From the NCBI RefSeq assembly GCF_012911975.1, contig NZ_SMDQ01000017.1, positions 25,300 to 89,299 of the forward strand: a DNA stretch of 64,000 nucleotides. Direction: 5' to 3'. Positions 45,215 through 54,912 of the stretch are shown piece after piece. This stretch comes from Nodosilinea sp. P-1105. Lineage in GTDB: Bacteria > Cyanobacteriota > Cyanobacteriia > Phormidesmidales > Phormidesmidaceae. A program made the translations under genes and the position numbers. Each line of letters opens with the position of its first letter. Within the stretch, counting starts at the first letter, position 1. Under the pieces are notes generated by a model that worked only from the letters and a program-made list of their open reading frames with translations, had not been told where the DNA came from and ran no database searches.

Positions 45215-47710
45215 ATGATTAGTGCGGTCGCTCCTTCATCCTCTCAACGGCTCCCTCGTGCCCAGGGAACCATTGAGCCTAGCAGCTCGCCGTCAGTGCG
45301 TGAGATGGCGGCAGCGGGCTATTTTAGAGCCATTGCCCTGTGGATTAATGAACCGTTAGCTCCCCAAGGGGTGTTTGTTCAGGTGCAGGCGGATCGTCCC
45401 GGCTGTCTAAAGTTGATCGTCGAGTTTGAGCGCACTCCGATCAAAGAACGGTTGCTGAAATTTTTATGCCACCGGATCTGGCTACTGAACTCAGAATTAA
45501 TTGAAGGTGTTTTGGTGGTGGCCCGACCGGTGGGCCGCCGTAATCTCCTCTGGCGACAGCGCATCCGCATTGTCACCCCAGCCCTGAAACAACGCCAAAC
45601 CCAAGTGCGGGTGGCCTATCCTACCCCGTCCTCATCCCCGATCCCGCCTCGGATCGCCAAGCCACGACCGAAGATACGCCATTTAACCGAGCAGCGGGTT
45701 AAGGCCCTGCGAGCCTGTGTCCTCACCGGGTCAGCGGTGGCGGCTTTTGTCATGGGCTGCCTGCTGGAAATCATTGCCTCTGGGGTGTCGCCCCGGTTAC
45801 CGGCATTTACCGCCCAACCACCCCAACCACCCGAAGCCATTACCGCAGATTATGGGGTGGAGGCTGACCCAGCGGTAACCACCGTGAGCCACGATCCAGC
45901 GGATCGGCCACCTCGACCGACGGTGGTGGATGCGGCCCTAGAGCCCGTGGGGGTTATTACCCATGACAAGCCAACCCCTTGGCCTCAGGACCAGGTGACC
46001 CTGTTATTTGGCGGTGACATTTCCCTTGATGATCTCGACTATGACGGGTTGGAGGAATCTGGGGGATTATTTGCCGATGTAAATGACTACTTTGAAGCGG
46101 ATGTTTCCCTAGTGAATTTGTCCAGCCCCCTGACCCCAGCGGCCACCAGCCTGGAAGAGGAACTGCGCCAGCGCACCCGCACCGATGCCGCTAACCTACT
46201 TGCAGACAGTGGGGTTGATATTGTCAACCTGACCCACAGCGGTCTGATGCAGTATGGGGAAGAGGGTCTCTCTGATACCCTCAATACCCTAGATAGTAAA
46301 GGGTTGTATCGGATTGGGGCAGGGCGCAACGCGATGGAGGCCCGGCGGCCTGAAGTGTTAGACGTGAAGGGTAAGCGTATTGCCTATCTCAGCTATGCCA
46401 TGGGGGGTAATAACGCGGCCTTTGATGGGTCTGCCCTACGGGAACGGGCGGGGGTAGAAAATGCTGCGATCGCTAAAGAAGTAGAGCGATTTAAAGCTGC
46501 TTCTGCTGTGGAAGAACGGGCGGGCTTTAATGCCCAGAATATGCCAGATATTGTCAAAGATATTCAGGCCCTGCGGGATGATGTAGACTGGATTGTCGTC
46601 AACTTTCGCTGGGTAGATCATATTACTGAGCAGCCCCACTTTACCCAGACCAACCTGGCTCGGTTAGCCATTGACCAGGGGGCTGACGTGGTGGTGGGCT
46701 ACCACCCAACGGTAATTCAAGGGGGGGAAGTTTACAAAGGGCGACCGATTGCCTACTCCCTAGGGGATTTTGTCTTTCGGGCTGATCAACCAGTGCAAGA
46801 CCAAGACTCGGCCATGCTGAAGGTATCCCTGCAAGAGGACAAGATGAAGGTGGAGTTTGTGCCGGTGCGAGTGCGCGACTCTCGGCCCAAGACGCTGACC
46901 GGCCGGGCTGGTCAGGCTGTACTTGAGCGACTCGAACAGGCGTCTGTTGGATTTGAAGAGCCAATGACTTCTCCCCTGGTGCTGGATCTCAACACCCAGG
47001 AGTTGCCTGAGGCCGACCCGGTGGCCCCGGACAGTCCGTTTGTCTCGCCAGATGACGCAGAACTGGTGCCAGTAGATTCGCAGCCGGTAGACTCGCAGCC
47101 GAAACAGGTGGAACCGGCTCCCCCTGGCCAAATGTTGGATCAACTGGTGCCCGATGTACCTGAGATGGTGGCCCCTGAAGCCCCTACGCCCAAGGCCCCT
47201 GAGGTTGAATCCATTGAGCCGGATCCGGCCCCTAAACAGGACCTGGATGAGGCGGAGATGGACCTAACTATCCCTGACGACGTGCAGCAAGACCTGCTGG
47301 AGTGGGGACCTAAAATATCCCCAGAGCAAAAGGAGTTTCAGCCGATTCCCCAAAACCGATCGGGGGCCACCAATGGGGCGGAGGAAGCTAAACACATGAA
47401 TCGCGATCGCATCAACCGAACCCGGCCACGTTCTGAACTGGCCCCCCAAAATGCCGAGGACTCTTCCTGGGCCGATCAGGTGCCCCCTCAGCCGAAAGCA
47501 CCAGCCCCTCTGGAACCACCCCAACCGGCCACCATTTCTCCCCATGGCGAGCCCTTGGTGGGGCCTTTAGGCTCCCTAGACCCCAGTCAATCGGATCGGC
47601 CAGCGGCAGTAGAGCCTGCTGACCCCGTAGATCAGATAGAGGCAGGCCCAATCACTGGGGAACTCGATAAGGCGGACCAGGTGGAGGAGGTGATTGACGG
47701 TGCCCCTTAG
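45215..47710 (+). CDS. CapA-domain membrane protein with disordered tail
   Basis: An 831-residue protein. The N-terminal 160 residues are basic, followed by one membrane span at about 168-190. A CapA (poly-gamma-glutamate synthesis, calcineurin-like) domain covers about 262-530: VTLLFGGDISLDD, VSLVNLSSPLTP, LTHSGLMQYG, VVNFRWVDHI and GYHPTVIQGGEVY. The last roughly 250 residues are Pro/Glu/Asp-rich and disordered. CapA proteins are metal-dependent enzymes linked to extracellular polymers, but no capB/capC is present, so polymer type is open. The usual HWG motif of CapA reads FRW here, so catalysis is uncertain. Confidence 0.82.
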   Translation: MISAVAPSSSQRLPRAQGTIEPSSSPSVREMAAAGYFRAIALWINEPLAPQGVFVQVQADRPGCLKLIVEFERTPIKERLLKFLCHRIWLLNSELIEGVLVVARPVGRRNLLWRQRIRIVTPALKQRQTQVRVAYPTPSSSPIPPRIAKPRPKIRHLTEQRVKALRACVLTGSAVAAFVMGCLLEIIASGVSPRLPAFTAQPPQPPEAITADYGVEADPAVTTVSHDPADRPPRPTVVDAALEPVGVITHDKPTPWPQDQVTLLFGGDISLDDLDYDGLEESGGLFADVNDYFEADVSLVNLSSPLTPAATSLEEELRQRTRTDAANLLADSGVDIVNLTHSGLMQYGEEGLSDTLNTLDSKGLYRIGAGRNAMEARRPEVLDVKGKRIAYLSYAMGGNNAAFDGSALRERAGVENAAIAKEVERFKAASAVEERAGFNAQNMPDIVKDIQALRDDVDWIVVNFRWVDHITEQPHFTQTNLARLAIDQGADVVVGYHPTVIQGGEVYKGRPIAYSLGDFVFRADQPVQDQDSAMLKVSLQEDKMKVEFVPVRVRDSRPKTLTGRAGQAVLERLEQASVGFEEPMTSPLVLDLNTQELPEADPVAPDSPFVSPDDAELVPVDSQPVDSQPKQVEPAPPGQMLDQLVPDVPEMVAPEAPTPKAPEVESIEPDPAPKQDLDEAEMDLTIPDDVQQDLLEWGPKISPEQKEFQPIPQNRSGATNGAEEAKHMNRDRINRTRPRSELAPQNAEDSSWADQVPPQPKAPAPLEPPQPATISPHGEPLVGPLGSLDPSQSDRPAAVEPADPVDQIEAGPITGELDKADQVEEVIDGAP

Positions 47711-47885
47711 GTGGGGAGTGGGGGAGTGGGGGAGTGGTTTTGAATTTTGAATTTTGAATTTTGAATTGTCGGAGATGGGGGAGATGGGGAAGGTGGGGGA
47801 GGTGGAGAGGACTCCTCGGGTTTACGGTTTGCGGCTTTTCCTTGCACCTGACACCTAGAGCCTGACACCTTGCACCTGACACCCC
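47711..47885. repeat. Mixed short tandem repeats
   Basis: Three arrays in a row: GTGGGGGA units (47711-47737), four copies of the heptamer TTTTGAA (47738-47767) and AGATGGGG/AGGTGGGG units (47772-47805). A CCTGACACCT/TGCACCTGACACC repeat follows at 47846-47884; a relative occurs at 51707-51740. Confidence 0.85.
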
Positions 47886-47989
47886 TAGCTTTCCTTGAGT
47901 TTGAAGAACAGCTTAAGCCTGACCTCAGGGGGGCGGCGGCTGTAGGGCACCTGTGGTAACGTCTAGGCATAGATGTGTAGAGGTGTCCA

Positions 47990-48859
47990 GTGTTCGCGAT
48001 CGCGCTTAAAGCCGACCCATATTCCACCTATGTTCTGTCCGATACGGATACCGCCTCCCGGCTAGAGATTGTGCCTGACCGGGGCGGTTTGGTGACTCGC
48101 TGGCAAGTGGAAGAACAGGATATTTTCTACTTCGACAGCGATCGCTTCGCCAACCCAGAGCTATCGGTGCGGGGGGGCATTCCCATTTTGTTTCCCATTT
48201 GTGGCAACCTGCCGGAGAACCAATACCAGTTCAAGGGTCAGACCTACACCCTGAAACAGCATGGCTTTGCGCGGGATTTGCCCTGGCAGCCGACGGGCCA
48301 AGATGTGACCGATGCCGCCAGTTTGACCTTAGAATTGGGCAGCAATGACCAGACCAAAGCCCTCTATCCCTTTGACTTCCGGCTCGCCTTTAGCTTTCGG
48401 CTGCGGGGTCATGTTTTAGAACTGCGTCAGCGGTTTACCAACCTATCGGACCAGCCGATGCCTTTTTCCACGGGGCTGCACCCCTACTTTTTGGTTCAAG
48501 ACAAAACCCAACTGACCTTTGACATTCCATCGACCGAGTATCGTGATCAGCTCACAGGCATCACCGAGGCCTTTAACGGTACCTTTGATTTTAGTCAGGA
48601 CGAAATTGATATTGCCTTTCAAAACCTGACCGCCTCGGTGGCCACTGTCACCGATCATCATCTGAAGCGACGGCTGACCTTGTCCTGGAGCGATGCCTAC
48701 AACTTTCTGGTGTTTTGGACTGTACAAGGGAAAGACTACTACTGTCTAGAACCCTGGACCGCCCCCCGCAATGCCCTGAATACAGGGGAATCCCTGTTGA
48801 TGGCTGAACCTCAGCAGACGTTAGAAACCACCGTGCGCTTGGCAGTAGCCTTGCTGTAG
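47990..48859 (+). CDS. Aldose 1-epimerase family protein
   Basis: A 289-residue galactose mutarotase-fold protein. Features are GIPILFPICGNLPEN near 57-71, the catalytic His in LKQHGFARDLPW near 87, the second His in STGLHPYFLV near 160 and the Glu in CLEPWTAPRNALNTGE near 255. This pattern fits the YeaD/D-hexose-6-phosphate mutarotase group more than classical GalM. The start used is a GTG at 47990; an internal start is possible, since the first five residues are not conserved. Confidence 0.87.
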   Translation: MFAIALKADPYSTYVLSDTDTASRLEIVPDRGGLVTRWQVEEQDIFYFDSDRFANPELSVRGGIPILFPICGNLPENQYQFKGQTYTLKQHGFARDLPWQPTGQDVTDAASLTLELGSNDQTKALYPFDFRLAFSFRLRGHVLELRQRFTNLSDQPMPFSTGLHPYFLVQDKTQLTFDIPSTEYRDQLTGITEAFNGTFDFSQDEIDIAFQNLTASVATVTDHHLKRRLTLSWSDAYNFLVFWTVQGKDYYCLEPWTAPRNALNTGESLLMAEPQQTLETTVRLAVALL

Positions 48860-48917
48860 GGGAGTAGCCTGTTATGGCTGCCTGTGACGCTGTTAATTGT
48901 TGTTTTAACCCAGACCT

Positions 48918-50000
48918 ATGGTGACTACTATATCTGCATCCAAATCCATCGCTGACTGGCTAGGGCCAGAGGCTGATTCACTGTTGGGCTATGAGGCAAA
49001 GGTATCCCAGTCGATGCTACATCTGCCAGGCCCCGACTGGGTGGACCGGATCTTTGCCCCCAGCGATCGCAATCCCCAAGTCCTGCGCAGCCTGCAGCAA
49101 CTCTATGGCCATGGGCGTCTGGCGAATACGGGTTACCTGTCGATTTTGCCTGTGGACCAAGGGATTGAGCACTCTGCCGGGGCTTCCTTTGCCCCCAACC
49201 CGCTATATTTTGATCCCCAAAATATTGTAGAACTGGCGATCGCGGGGGGCTGTAATGCGGTGGCCACCACCCTGGGGGTATTGGGTAGTGTCTCGCGCCG
49301 CTATGCCCACAAAATCCCCTTCATTGTCAAACTCAATCACAACGAACTACTCACCTATCCCAACCACTTCGACCAAACCATGTTCGCCAGTGTGGACCAG
49401 GCCTGGAACCTGGGGGCTGTTGCCGTAGGGGCTACCATTTACTTTGGTTCTGAGCAGTCGACTCGGCAAATTCAGGAGGTGCGCGAAGCCTTTGACCACG
49501 CCCATCAGTTAGGCATGGCCACTATCCTCTGGTGCTACCTGCGTAACGGTGCCTTTAAACAAGACCAAGACTACCACTTGGCCGCCGACCTGACCGGCCA
49601 AGCTAACCACCTTGGGGTAACCATCCAGGCGGACATTATTAAACAAAAGCTACCGGTCACCAACCAGGGCTATGGGGCTGTGGCCGAGGCCACCGGGGAG
49701 TCCTACGGCAAAACCCACTCCCGAGTTTACAGCCACCTGACCAGCCCTCACCCCATTGACCTGACCCGCTATCAGGTGCTCAATTGCTATGCCGGTCGGG
49801 CTGGGTTAATTAACTCGGGCGGCGGCTCTGGAGCTAACGACTTTGCCGACGCTGTGCGCACCGCCGTGATCAACAAACGAGCCGGAGGCTCTGGACTAAT
49901 ATCGGGTCGCAAAACCTTCCAGCGGGACTTTGAGGAAGGGGTGAAGCTGTTTCACCTGATTCAAGACGTGTATCTGTCGCCGGAGGTAACAGTAGCCTAG
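48918..50000 (+). CDS. Class I fructose-bisphosphate aldolase (DhnA/FbaB type)
   Basis: A 360-residue (beta/alpha)8 Schiff-base aldolase. The early segment [20 protein letters not shown] (near 74-93) and the [12 protein letters not shown] lysine block near 134 match the archaeal/DhnA-type class I aldolases, and the later [13 protein letters not shown] supplies phosphate-binding glycines. Cyanobacteria commonly have this enzyme alongside a class II aldolase. It sits 58 bp after the epimerase gene on the same strand and is probably cotranscribed. Confidence 0.9.
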   Translation: MVTTISASKSIADWLGPEADSLLGYEAKVSQSMLHLPGPDWVDRIFAPSDRNPQVLRSLQQLYGHGRLANTGYLSILPVDQGIEHSAGASFAPNPLYFDPQNIVELAIAGGCNAVATTLGVLGSVSRRYAHKIPFIVKLNHNELLTYPNHFDQTMFASVDQAWNLGAVAVGATIYFGSEQSTRQIQEVREAFDHAHQLGMATILWCYLRNGAFKQDQDYHLAADLTGQANHLGVTIQADIIKQKLPVTNQGYGAVAEATGESYGKTHSRVYSHLTSPHPIDLTRYQVLNCYAGRAGLINSGGGSGANDFADAVRTAVINKRAGGSGLISGRKTFQRDFEEGVKLFHLIQDVYLSPEVTVA

Positions 50001-50030
50001 TGGTCTGTCAAGCCACAAGCGAAGGTGCGG

Positions 50031-50135
50031 TGCACGGTCTACGGTGCACGGTCCACGGCTCGCCTTGAACCGCTTACCGTGAGCCGTGAACCCCAAGTCG
50101 TCACATCTTCCGTTGTTCTTTTTTTGACTCAACCC
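50031..50135. repeat. Dispersed element, copy 2
   Basis: Related to 12301-12392. It contains two GTGCACGGTC-type copies and a hairpin CACGGCTC/GAGCCGTG (about 50053-50087), and ends with TTTTTTTGACTCAAC. TAGTGGTCTGTCAA just upstream (49999-50012) is also present at 41559-41572, so the element may begin there. Confidence 0.7.
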
Positions 50136-50704
50136 TAGTTCACCACCTGACTGCCATGGGCCCGGGGATCATCGGTGACAGCGCCCTGACGGGCCAAAGG
50201 GTCGGCCTCTAAGGGCGATGTCATACCCAGGTTTTGGGAATGGGGGAGGGGAGCCTGGGCCACCAGGGCCTCTAAGTTGTCGGCCAAAATGGTGCGAGGC
50301 TGTTCCCCAATGGCGGTAGCAATGGGTTGGTTGTCAGCACTGAGGTAGACAAAGTGAGGAATGCCATCTACTCGGTATTGCATCATTTCTGGCAACCACT
50401 TGTTGTTATCCACATTTAGCATCACAAAGTTAACCCGATCGCCGTAGCGATCGCGCAGTTCGGCCATATCCCCTGCCATCGCCTGGCAGGAGGTGCACCA
50501 GTTGGCATAGAACTCAAGCAGGGACGGTTTGCCGTTGGTTTGAGCCAGGTCGTAGGGCACCGAGCTATCTGCCAGGGCCGCTAGAGAAGGGGCGGTAGAC
50601 TGTACTCTGGCACCAAAAAACACAGCAACGGCCAGTACCACGGCCACCACGGCCACAATCCAGTTACTGACATTTTTGGCCGGGGAAGTTGGGTTGTCTG
50701 TCAT
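50135..50704 (-). CDS. txlA: Thioredoxin-like membrane protein (TxlA/HCF164 type)
   Basis: A 189-residue protein with one N-terminal membrane helix (about 15-35) and a thioredoxin domain. The active site is WCTSC near 69-73 in LLEFYANWCTSCQAM, with the cis-Pro in VDGIPHFVYL near 112. This matches TxlA/HCF164, which passes reducing power across the thylakoid for cytochrome b6f maturation. The tail beyond 150 is disordered. Divergent from the NIL-ferredoxin gene. Confidence 0.88.
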   Translation of the reverse strand: MTDNPTSPAKNVSNWIVAVVAVVLAVAVFFGARVQSTAPSLAALADSSVPYDLAQTNGKPSLLEFYANWCTSCQAMAGDMAELRDRYGDRVNFVMLNVDNNKWLPEMMQYRVDGIPHFVYLSADNQPIATAIGEQPRTILADNLEALVAQAPLPHSQNLGMTSPLEADPLARQGAVTDDPRAHGSQVVN

Positions 50705-50806
50705 GGTGGTTTTGAAGTCTGTGTCTCTCGGTAGGATAGAAGGGAGGGTTCACTATCTTAAAAGTATAAGAGCTAAGTGTAAAAGAACTGAAGGCGTGAT
50801 CTAGCC

Positions 50807-51211
50807 ATGAAGAAACGGGTGCGGCTGATTTTTCCAAAGCGATCGGTGCATATGCCGATCACCTATCGCCTGGCCAAAGACTTTAACATTGCCGCCAATA
50901 TTATTCGGGCCCAGGTGGCCCCCAACCAGGTGGGTACCCTGGTGGTCGAGCTATCCGGCGATATTGACCAACTCAATGACGCCATCGACTGGCTAGAGGC
51001 CCAAGACATCAGTGTCTCTGTGGCCAGTGGCGAAATCTTGATCGATGAAGAACTCTGTGTGCACTGTGGGCTTTGTACCGGGGTTTGCCCCACCCGCGCC
51101 CTGACGCTACATCCCGAGACTTATCAACTCACCTTTAACCGCTCCCGCTGCATCGTCTGCGAACAGTGCATTCCCACCTGTCCAGTGCAGGCCATTTCCA
51201 CCAATCTCTAA
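50807..51211 (+). CDS. NIL-domain 4Fe-4S ferredoxin
   Basis: A 134-residue protein joining an N-terminal NIL domain (about 1-75) with a bacterial two-cluster ferredoxin (about 78-134; CVHCGLCTGVCP and CIVCEQCIPTCP). NIL domains usually bind ligands in methionine ABC transporters. In cyanobacteria NIL-ferredoxins have been tied to homocysteine and methionine synthesis routes, but that assignment is not proven here. The membrane-protein gene follows after 11 bp. Confidence 0.87.
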   Translation: MKKRVRLIFPKRSVHMPITYRLAKDFNIAANIIRAQVAPNQVGTLVVELSGDIDQLNDAIDWLEAQDISVSVASGEILIDEELCVHCGLCTGVCPTRALTLHPETYQLTFNRSRCIVCEQCIPTCPVQAISTNL

Positions 51212-51222
51212 CGGTGCCAGGT

Positions 51223-51678
51223 ATGGCAAAATTGCCATTTTCTTCCCCCGCCCCCATGTCTGCCAAGGACCGCTTTAATGGTCCCTGGCTATCTTGGCTG
51301 CTGCTATTCATTACCTATGCTACCTACGGCAAACTGATTAAACACGATGGGGCCAGCCCCCTAATCTGGGCCTTGAGTGCTGGGTTTGCGGTGGTGCTGG
51401 CAGGGATATTGACGGTACTCTGGCCCTGGTGTCGTCGGATTTTGCTATGGGGATTTCAGTCAGATTTTGGCTACTTAATTATGGCCCTGACTATCGCTAC
51501 GCTGGCGGTAGCGGCTGTGACCCAGTTTCACCTGTTTGTGTATGGGGCTATGCTGGTGGCGGCATCGCTATTGGCCCGGGTCGACACATTGGCGATCAAG
51601 GTCAACAGGGTATCCGCTTTTTTGATCTTGTCCCTGCTGTCTTTGTTGGGTTTAGGGATGAGTTGGTGGCTGGCCTAG
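51223..51678 (+). CDS. Hypothetical membrane protein
   Basis: About 151 residues from the ATG at 51223, with four hydrophobic segments (about 22-38, 47-66, 83-117 as two, 127-148). Such four-helix proteins are common in cyanobacteria without a known role. The start gives an 11-bp spacing from the NIL-ferredoxin gene, so cotranscription is likely. Confidence 0.65.
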   Translation: MAKLPFSSPAPMSAKDRFNGPWLSWLLLFITYATYGKLIKHDGASPLIWALSAGFAVVLAGILTVLWPWCRRILLWGFQSDFGYLIMALTIATLAVAAVTQFHLFVYGAMLVAASLLARVDTLAIKVNRVSAFLILSLLSLLGLGMSWWLA

Positions 51679-51798
51679 TAGGCTGCCGCATAAGTCGGCT
51701 AACCCTGCCTGATACCTGACACCTAGAACCTGACACCTCTCTACCAACCCCCCTAATAGCCTGCCTCATCTTCTTGCTTCCACCTCTTCCGCCAGTCC

Positions 51799-53400
51799 CT
51801 ATATGCCCAGGGTTTGCCGTAGCAACGTTTGATCGTCTGTACCGACGCTAAACCGACCCTTTTCCACATCGCGAATCCAACTTTGGCTTTTGCCCAAGCG
51901 CTTTGCCAGATCCCGCTGGCTGAGGTCCAGTCGCTGCCGAGCCGTTTTAATCGCTTGGGTGGAGAGGGGTTTTGCAGTTGGGGTTGTCTTGGCTTTAGAC
52001 TGATGGCGCGATCGCCTTTTCTTCGGTTTGCGCAGACTCTGCTGCCATTCATCTGAGAGCTCAAACCCAAGCAGACGGGCGTTGAGCAACCGCTGCCATT
52101 TGTCACGGGGGGCCGTACTGGTCAGGCTTAGGGCCTGATTGGCATCGTCAGCCCAAAAGTCTAGAGCCTCATCGGCATCATCGGGAATATCCGCGACCCG
52201 AGCCCACAGGGGTTGAATATCAGGGCCATAGGTTTCGGGATCAAACTGGGGCTTTAAACCGTAGTGATAGATAGCCTCCAGGTCACTTTCAAAGGTTTTG
52301 AGTAACCGCTTATGGGCCCCCCGAACGGTCATGGCTTCGGTCAGCCGCTGTTCACCATAGGCAATACGCAGCAGGGTGCGCACGGTCACTCGATGATCGC
52401 CCCCTAATCGCAACTTAAACACCAACCACAGCAGCAGGCGCACCGCCCCTTCATGCTGCTGCCAGTTGCCCATCACTTCAGCCAGTAGCGACTGGGGCAA
52501 GGTGCCATATTGGTAAAAGGCGGTTTGTTTGCGGTAGTCCTGTTGGTTTAAAAAATGTTTGGCCCAAGCGCCAGCCCGGATAGTAAAGCCCAACCCAATC
52601 AGATGACGCAACCCAGCGGCATCGGTTTCAAAGTAATACTGGGTATCGAGTAAGTGCCAGACGGGCTGTTCGGCCATCGAAAACCCCTGAACTTTGCCCT
52701 GCCGGGGCCAGTCTAGGCTGACCAGTAGATGACAAGCCTGATAGACCAGATCTTTGATCAGGGTGAGCTTCTCTAGCTTCGTCAGATCTTTGCGCCGATT
52801 CAGGCCCAGGTATTGTTCAATGTGCTGGTCATTGATCACAAAGGTGTCTTCCCAAGGGGTACTGACGGTTGTGGCATGGGCGGCAAAAATCAGATGGGTA
52901 CAAACGGCTCGAATGTCGAACCGAGCTAAGGCCGCCATTCCCAGGTTATAGTCCATCGGCGGCGAGGAGGGCATCTCTGGGTCAGTGGCGAGGCGAAATC
53001 GAATTTCCCCCCGGCCTCGGTGGGTAGAGCGCTGGTAGCAGAGTTTATGATCGTCATCGGCTTGCCACCTGAGGGACTGACGCTGGGCCAGAACATTACA
53101 GGCTTCCCAAACCACCATGCAGGAGGCGAAGGGATTAGTTTTGCCGTTGAGGAAAATTTCGTGAATCGCCGCAGGGAGTAGGGTGCTTTTACTCCGCCCT
53201 TTTTTGGGCTTCAAAGGTGTGAGCGACCCGACGGAGCAGGCTTCGACGCAGCGGGGAATTTCCACATCTGGGCAGCGATCGCACAGGGTCGGATCAATCC
53301 AGTAGCCTTCGCCCTCACTTGCTGCTTTGATAGCACCGTTGGGGCACTCAGGGCGGCAGCTATCGCAGGCAATACAGTCTTCTTTGACGGTGTAAGGCAT
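51799..53400 (-). CDS. cnfR: CnfR/PatB-type nif regulator (ferredoxin plus HTH)
   Basis: A 533-residue regulator. The N-terminal ferredoxin part carries C9, C12, C15, C19 (CIACDSCRPECP) and C40, C43, C51, C55, enough for two Fe-S clusters. The middle is the PatB/CnfR core (NPFASCMVVWEACNVLAQRQ, RGRGEIRFRL). The C-terminal 55 residues form an HTH (LSQRDLAKRLGKSQSWIRD). In Leptolyngbya boryana CnfR activates nif genes under micro-oxic conditions, and in Anabaena PatB (CnfR) acts on nif genes. Fe-S cluster sensing of oxygen is inference. It is the last gene of the island read from nifP. Confidence 0.88.
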   Translation of the reverse strand: MPYTVKEDCIACDSCRPECPNGAIKAASEGEGYWIDPTLCDRCPDVEIPRCVEACSVGSLTPLKPKKGRSKSTLLPAAIHEIFLNGKTNPFASCMVVWEACNVLAQRQSLRWQADDDHKLCYQRSTHRGRGEIRFRLATDPEMPSSPPMDYNLGMAALARFDIRAVCTHLIFAAHATTVSTPWEDTFVINDQHIEQYLGLNRRKDLTKLEKLTLIKDLVYQACHLLVSLDWPRQGKVQGFSMAEQPVWHLLDTQYYFETDAAGLRHLIGLGFTIRAGAWAKHFLNQQDYRKQTAFYQYGTLPQSLLAEVMGNWQQHEGAVRLLLWLVFKLRLGGDHRVTVRTLLRIAYGEQRLTEAMTVRGAHKRLLKTFESDLEAIYHYGLKPQFDPETYGPDIQPLWARVADIPDDADEALDFWADDANQALSLTSTAPRDKWQRLLNARLLGFELSDEWQQSLRKPKKRRSRHQSKAKTTPTAKPLSTQAIKTARQRLDLSQRDLAKRLGKSQSWIRDVEKGRFSVGTDDQTLLRQTLGI

Positions 53401-53762
53401 GGTTACTATCTCTTTTTGAGCAATTCACTCTACTAGGGATAACAACCTAGAGCCCCAAATTTTATGACGCTAGATACGATTTAATTATTTCTTTTTTATT
53501 GAGTTGAAATACGTTCAGATTGGACATCTTGACTAAAAATTATGTGGCTAGAATAACGCTTATCGGCCTCTATTTGTGATGGATTGATGACTTTGTTTCA
53601 ATCCTGTATTAATCGGATAAAAAATTTGTTTGTGCTGGACGCATGTCAATTTTTGAGGTATTTACACTGATTAATTCAAGCGATTTACTTTCCTCTAATG
53701 GCTTGCGGCTGGGACGATCAACTGATGAGTTATTGATCGGTTGCTTATTGATATTTCTTAAT
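53401..53762. other. 362-bp AT-rich gap upstream of cnfR
   Basis: Markedly more AT-rich than its surroundings. No gene is seen. It must hold the cnfR promoter and the end of the GGCT-containing transcript. No clear operator or terminator was found by eye. Confidence 0.5.
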
Positions 53763-54293
53763 TCATGCCATTTGTAAAGTTCTCATATGTTGGAATAACT
53801 GCCAACAGTAGGGCTCTGGCAGTTGACAGGTAATTGCCCCTCGTAGCACCACCCCGAAGTACCAATCATTAGGGGCAACCTCTTTAGGGGTTTTCTGAAT
53901 AACGGTATAGGTGCGGACGCGATGATAAACCCGATTTGGGCTGTGGACGGTAACAAACTGCTGACGATAGCCGCCTTGGTGCACCCCTTCCCGTTGATCC
54001 AGATTCGGGCTAAGTCGCCAGGGTAGGCGATAAAGCACCCCTTGCACTGAGTGCTTGGGGGCTGACACAATGTCTAGCGCTCCACATTGGCGTTTGGGCG
54101 AAAAGTAATGAAATCCCAGCCGATAGTGCTGGAGGGTGGCGGCACCCACCACATAGGGGTGGGTGTTTTCCCCTAGGGAGCGCTTTAAATCCACCGGGCA
54201 CATACAGGAACCGTAGGCAAAGTAGTAAAACGTGGGCTCTGATGACGGCAAAATGCTGGCCAGTATAGGCTGACTATCGGTGGCGGAGACCAT
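53763..54293 (-). CDS. Gamma-glutamylcyclotransferase-like protein
   Basis: A 176-residue protein with the GGCT-fold opening FYYFAYGSCMCP (near 22-33, the YGSN-type loop with Cys in place of Asn) and the VQGVLYRLPWRLSPNLDQREG block near 83, which contains the catalytic Glu candidate. Family members cleave gamma-glutamyl compounds to 5-oxoproline. A role inside a nif island is not established. It follows the (2Fe-2S) gene by 7 bp. Confidence 0.75.
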   Translation of the reverse strand: MVSATDSQPILASILPSSEPTFYYFAYGSCMCPVDLKRSLGENTHPYVVGAATLQHYRLGFHYFSPKRQCGALDIVSAPKHSVQGVLYRLPWRLSPNLDQREGVHQGGYRQQFVTVHSPNRVYHRVRTYTVIQKTPKEVAPNDWYFGVVLRGAITCQLPEPYCWQLFQHMRTLQMA

Positions 54294-54300
54294 AGTGTCG

Positions 54301-54909
54301 CTACATGGGGGTAGGTTTGGCGGCAGACAGGTGGCGATCGAGGATAGTGGGCAGTTGGGATAGCTTGACCTGGCTATAGCGATGCCCGCCAGGCATGACC
54401 GTAAATGTAGGTGCTTTGGAGCAGTGTTTTTGGCAGCCGGTATATTGAATCGTCACTTGGCCCTGCAGGTTGCGCTGGCGCAAGGCCTGCTCCAGCGCTG
54501 CGGCTAACTGTCGTCCGCCCCGTTTTTGGCAGCCGGATTTGTGGCAGACCTGAATTTTGAGCGGTGGCGTGGCGTGGTGAAGGGGAGAGTGGGGCTGTTT
54601 CCCCTCCTGCGCGGGGGACTGGGAGGGGGAGTAGGGTTTGGGCAGGGGAGACAACAGGGTGAAAACCTGGCGGGCTTTGAGAGTAATGGTGGTACCGTCG
54701 ACCTTGGTGCGGCCAATACAGCGGAGATAGTCGCCCGGTTGTAGACGCGATCGCAGCACCGGCCGCAATTCCTTGGGTAGTTTGATCGTCAGCACCTCCC
54801 CCTCGACATCCAGGTGAATCGCCTTAGCTTTGGTCGGCTGATCGCCCACGAATTCTATAAAGGTGCCATCGAGGTTAAACATCGAGGGGTTAGGGGGTGG
54901 GGTGGTCAT
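54301..54909 (-). CDS. (2Fe-2S) thioredoxin-like ferredoxin domain protein
   Basis: About 202 residues from the ATG at 54909 (54882 is an alternative). The N-terminal part (about 10-75) is a beta domain of unknown type. A Pro/Ser linker leads to a thioredoxin-like 2Fe-2S domain (about 110-190) with CHKSGC and TGCQKHC, giving the cluster cysteines, and a PTFTVMPGG turn. Such stand-alone proteins occur in cyanobacterial nif regions as possible electron carriers. Function is inference. Confidence 0.75.
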   Translation of the reverse strand: MTTPPPNPSMFNLDGTFIEFVGDQPTKAKAIHLDVEGEVLTIKLPKELRPVLRSRLQPGDYLRCIGRTKVDGTTITLKARQVFTLLSPLPKPYSPSQSPAQEGKQPHSPLHHATPPLKIQVCHKSGCQKRGGRQLAAALEQALRQRNLQGQVTIQYTGCQKHCSKAPTFTVMPGGHRYSQVKLSQLPTILDRHLSAAKPTPM

Positions 54910-54912
54910 GGT

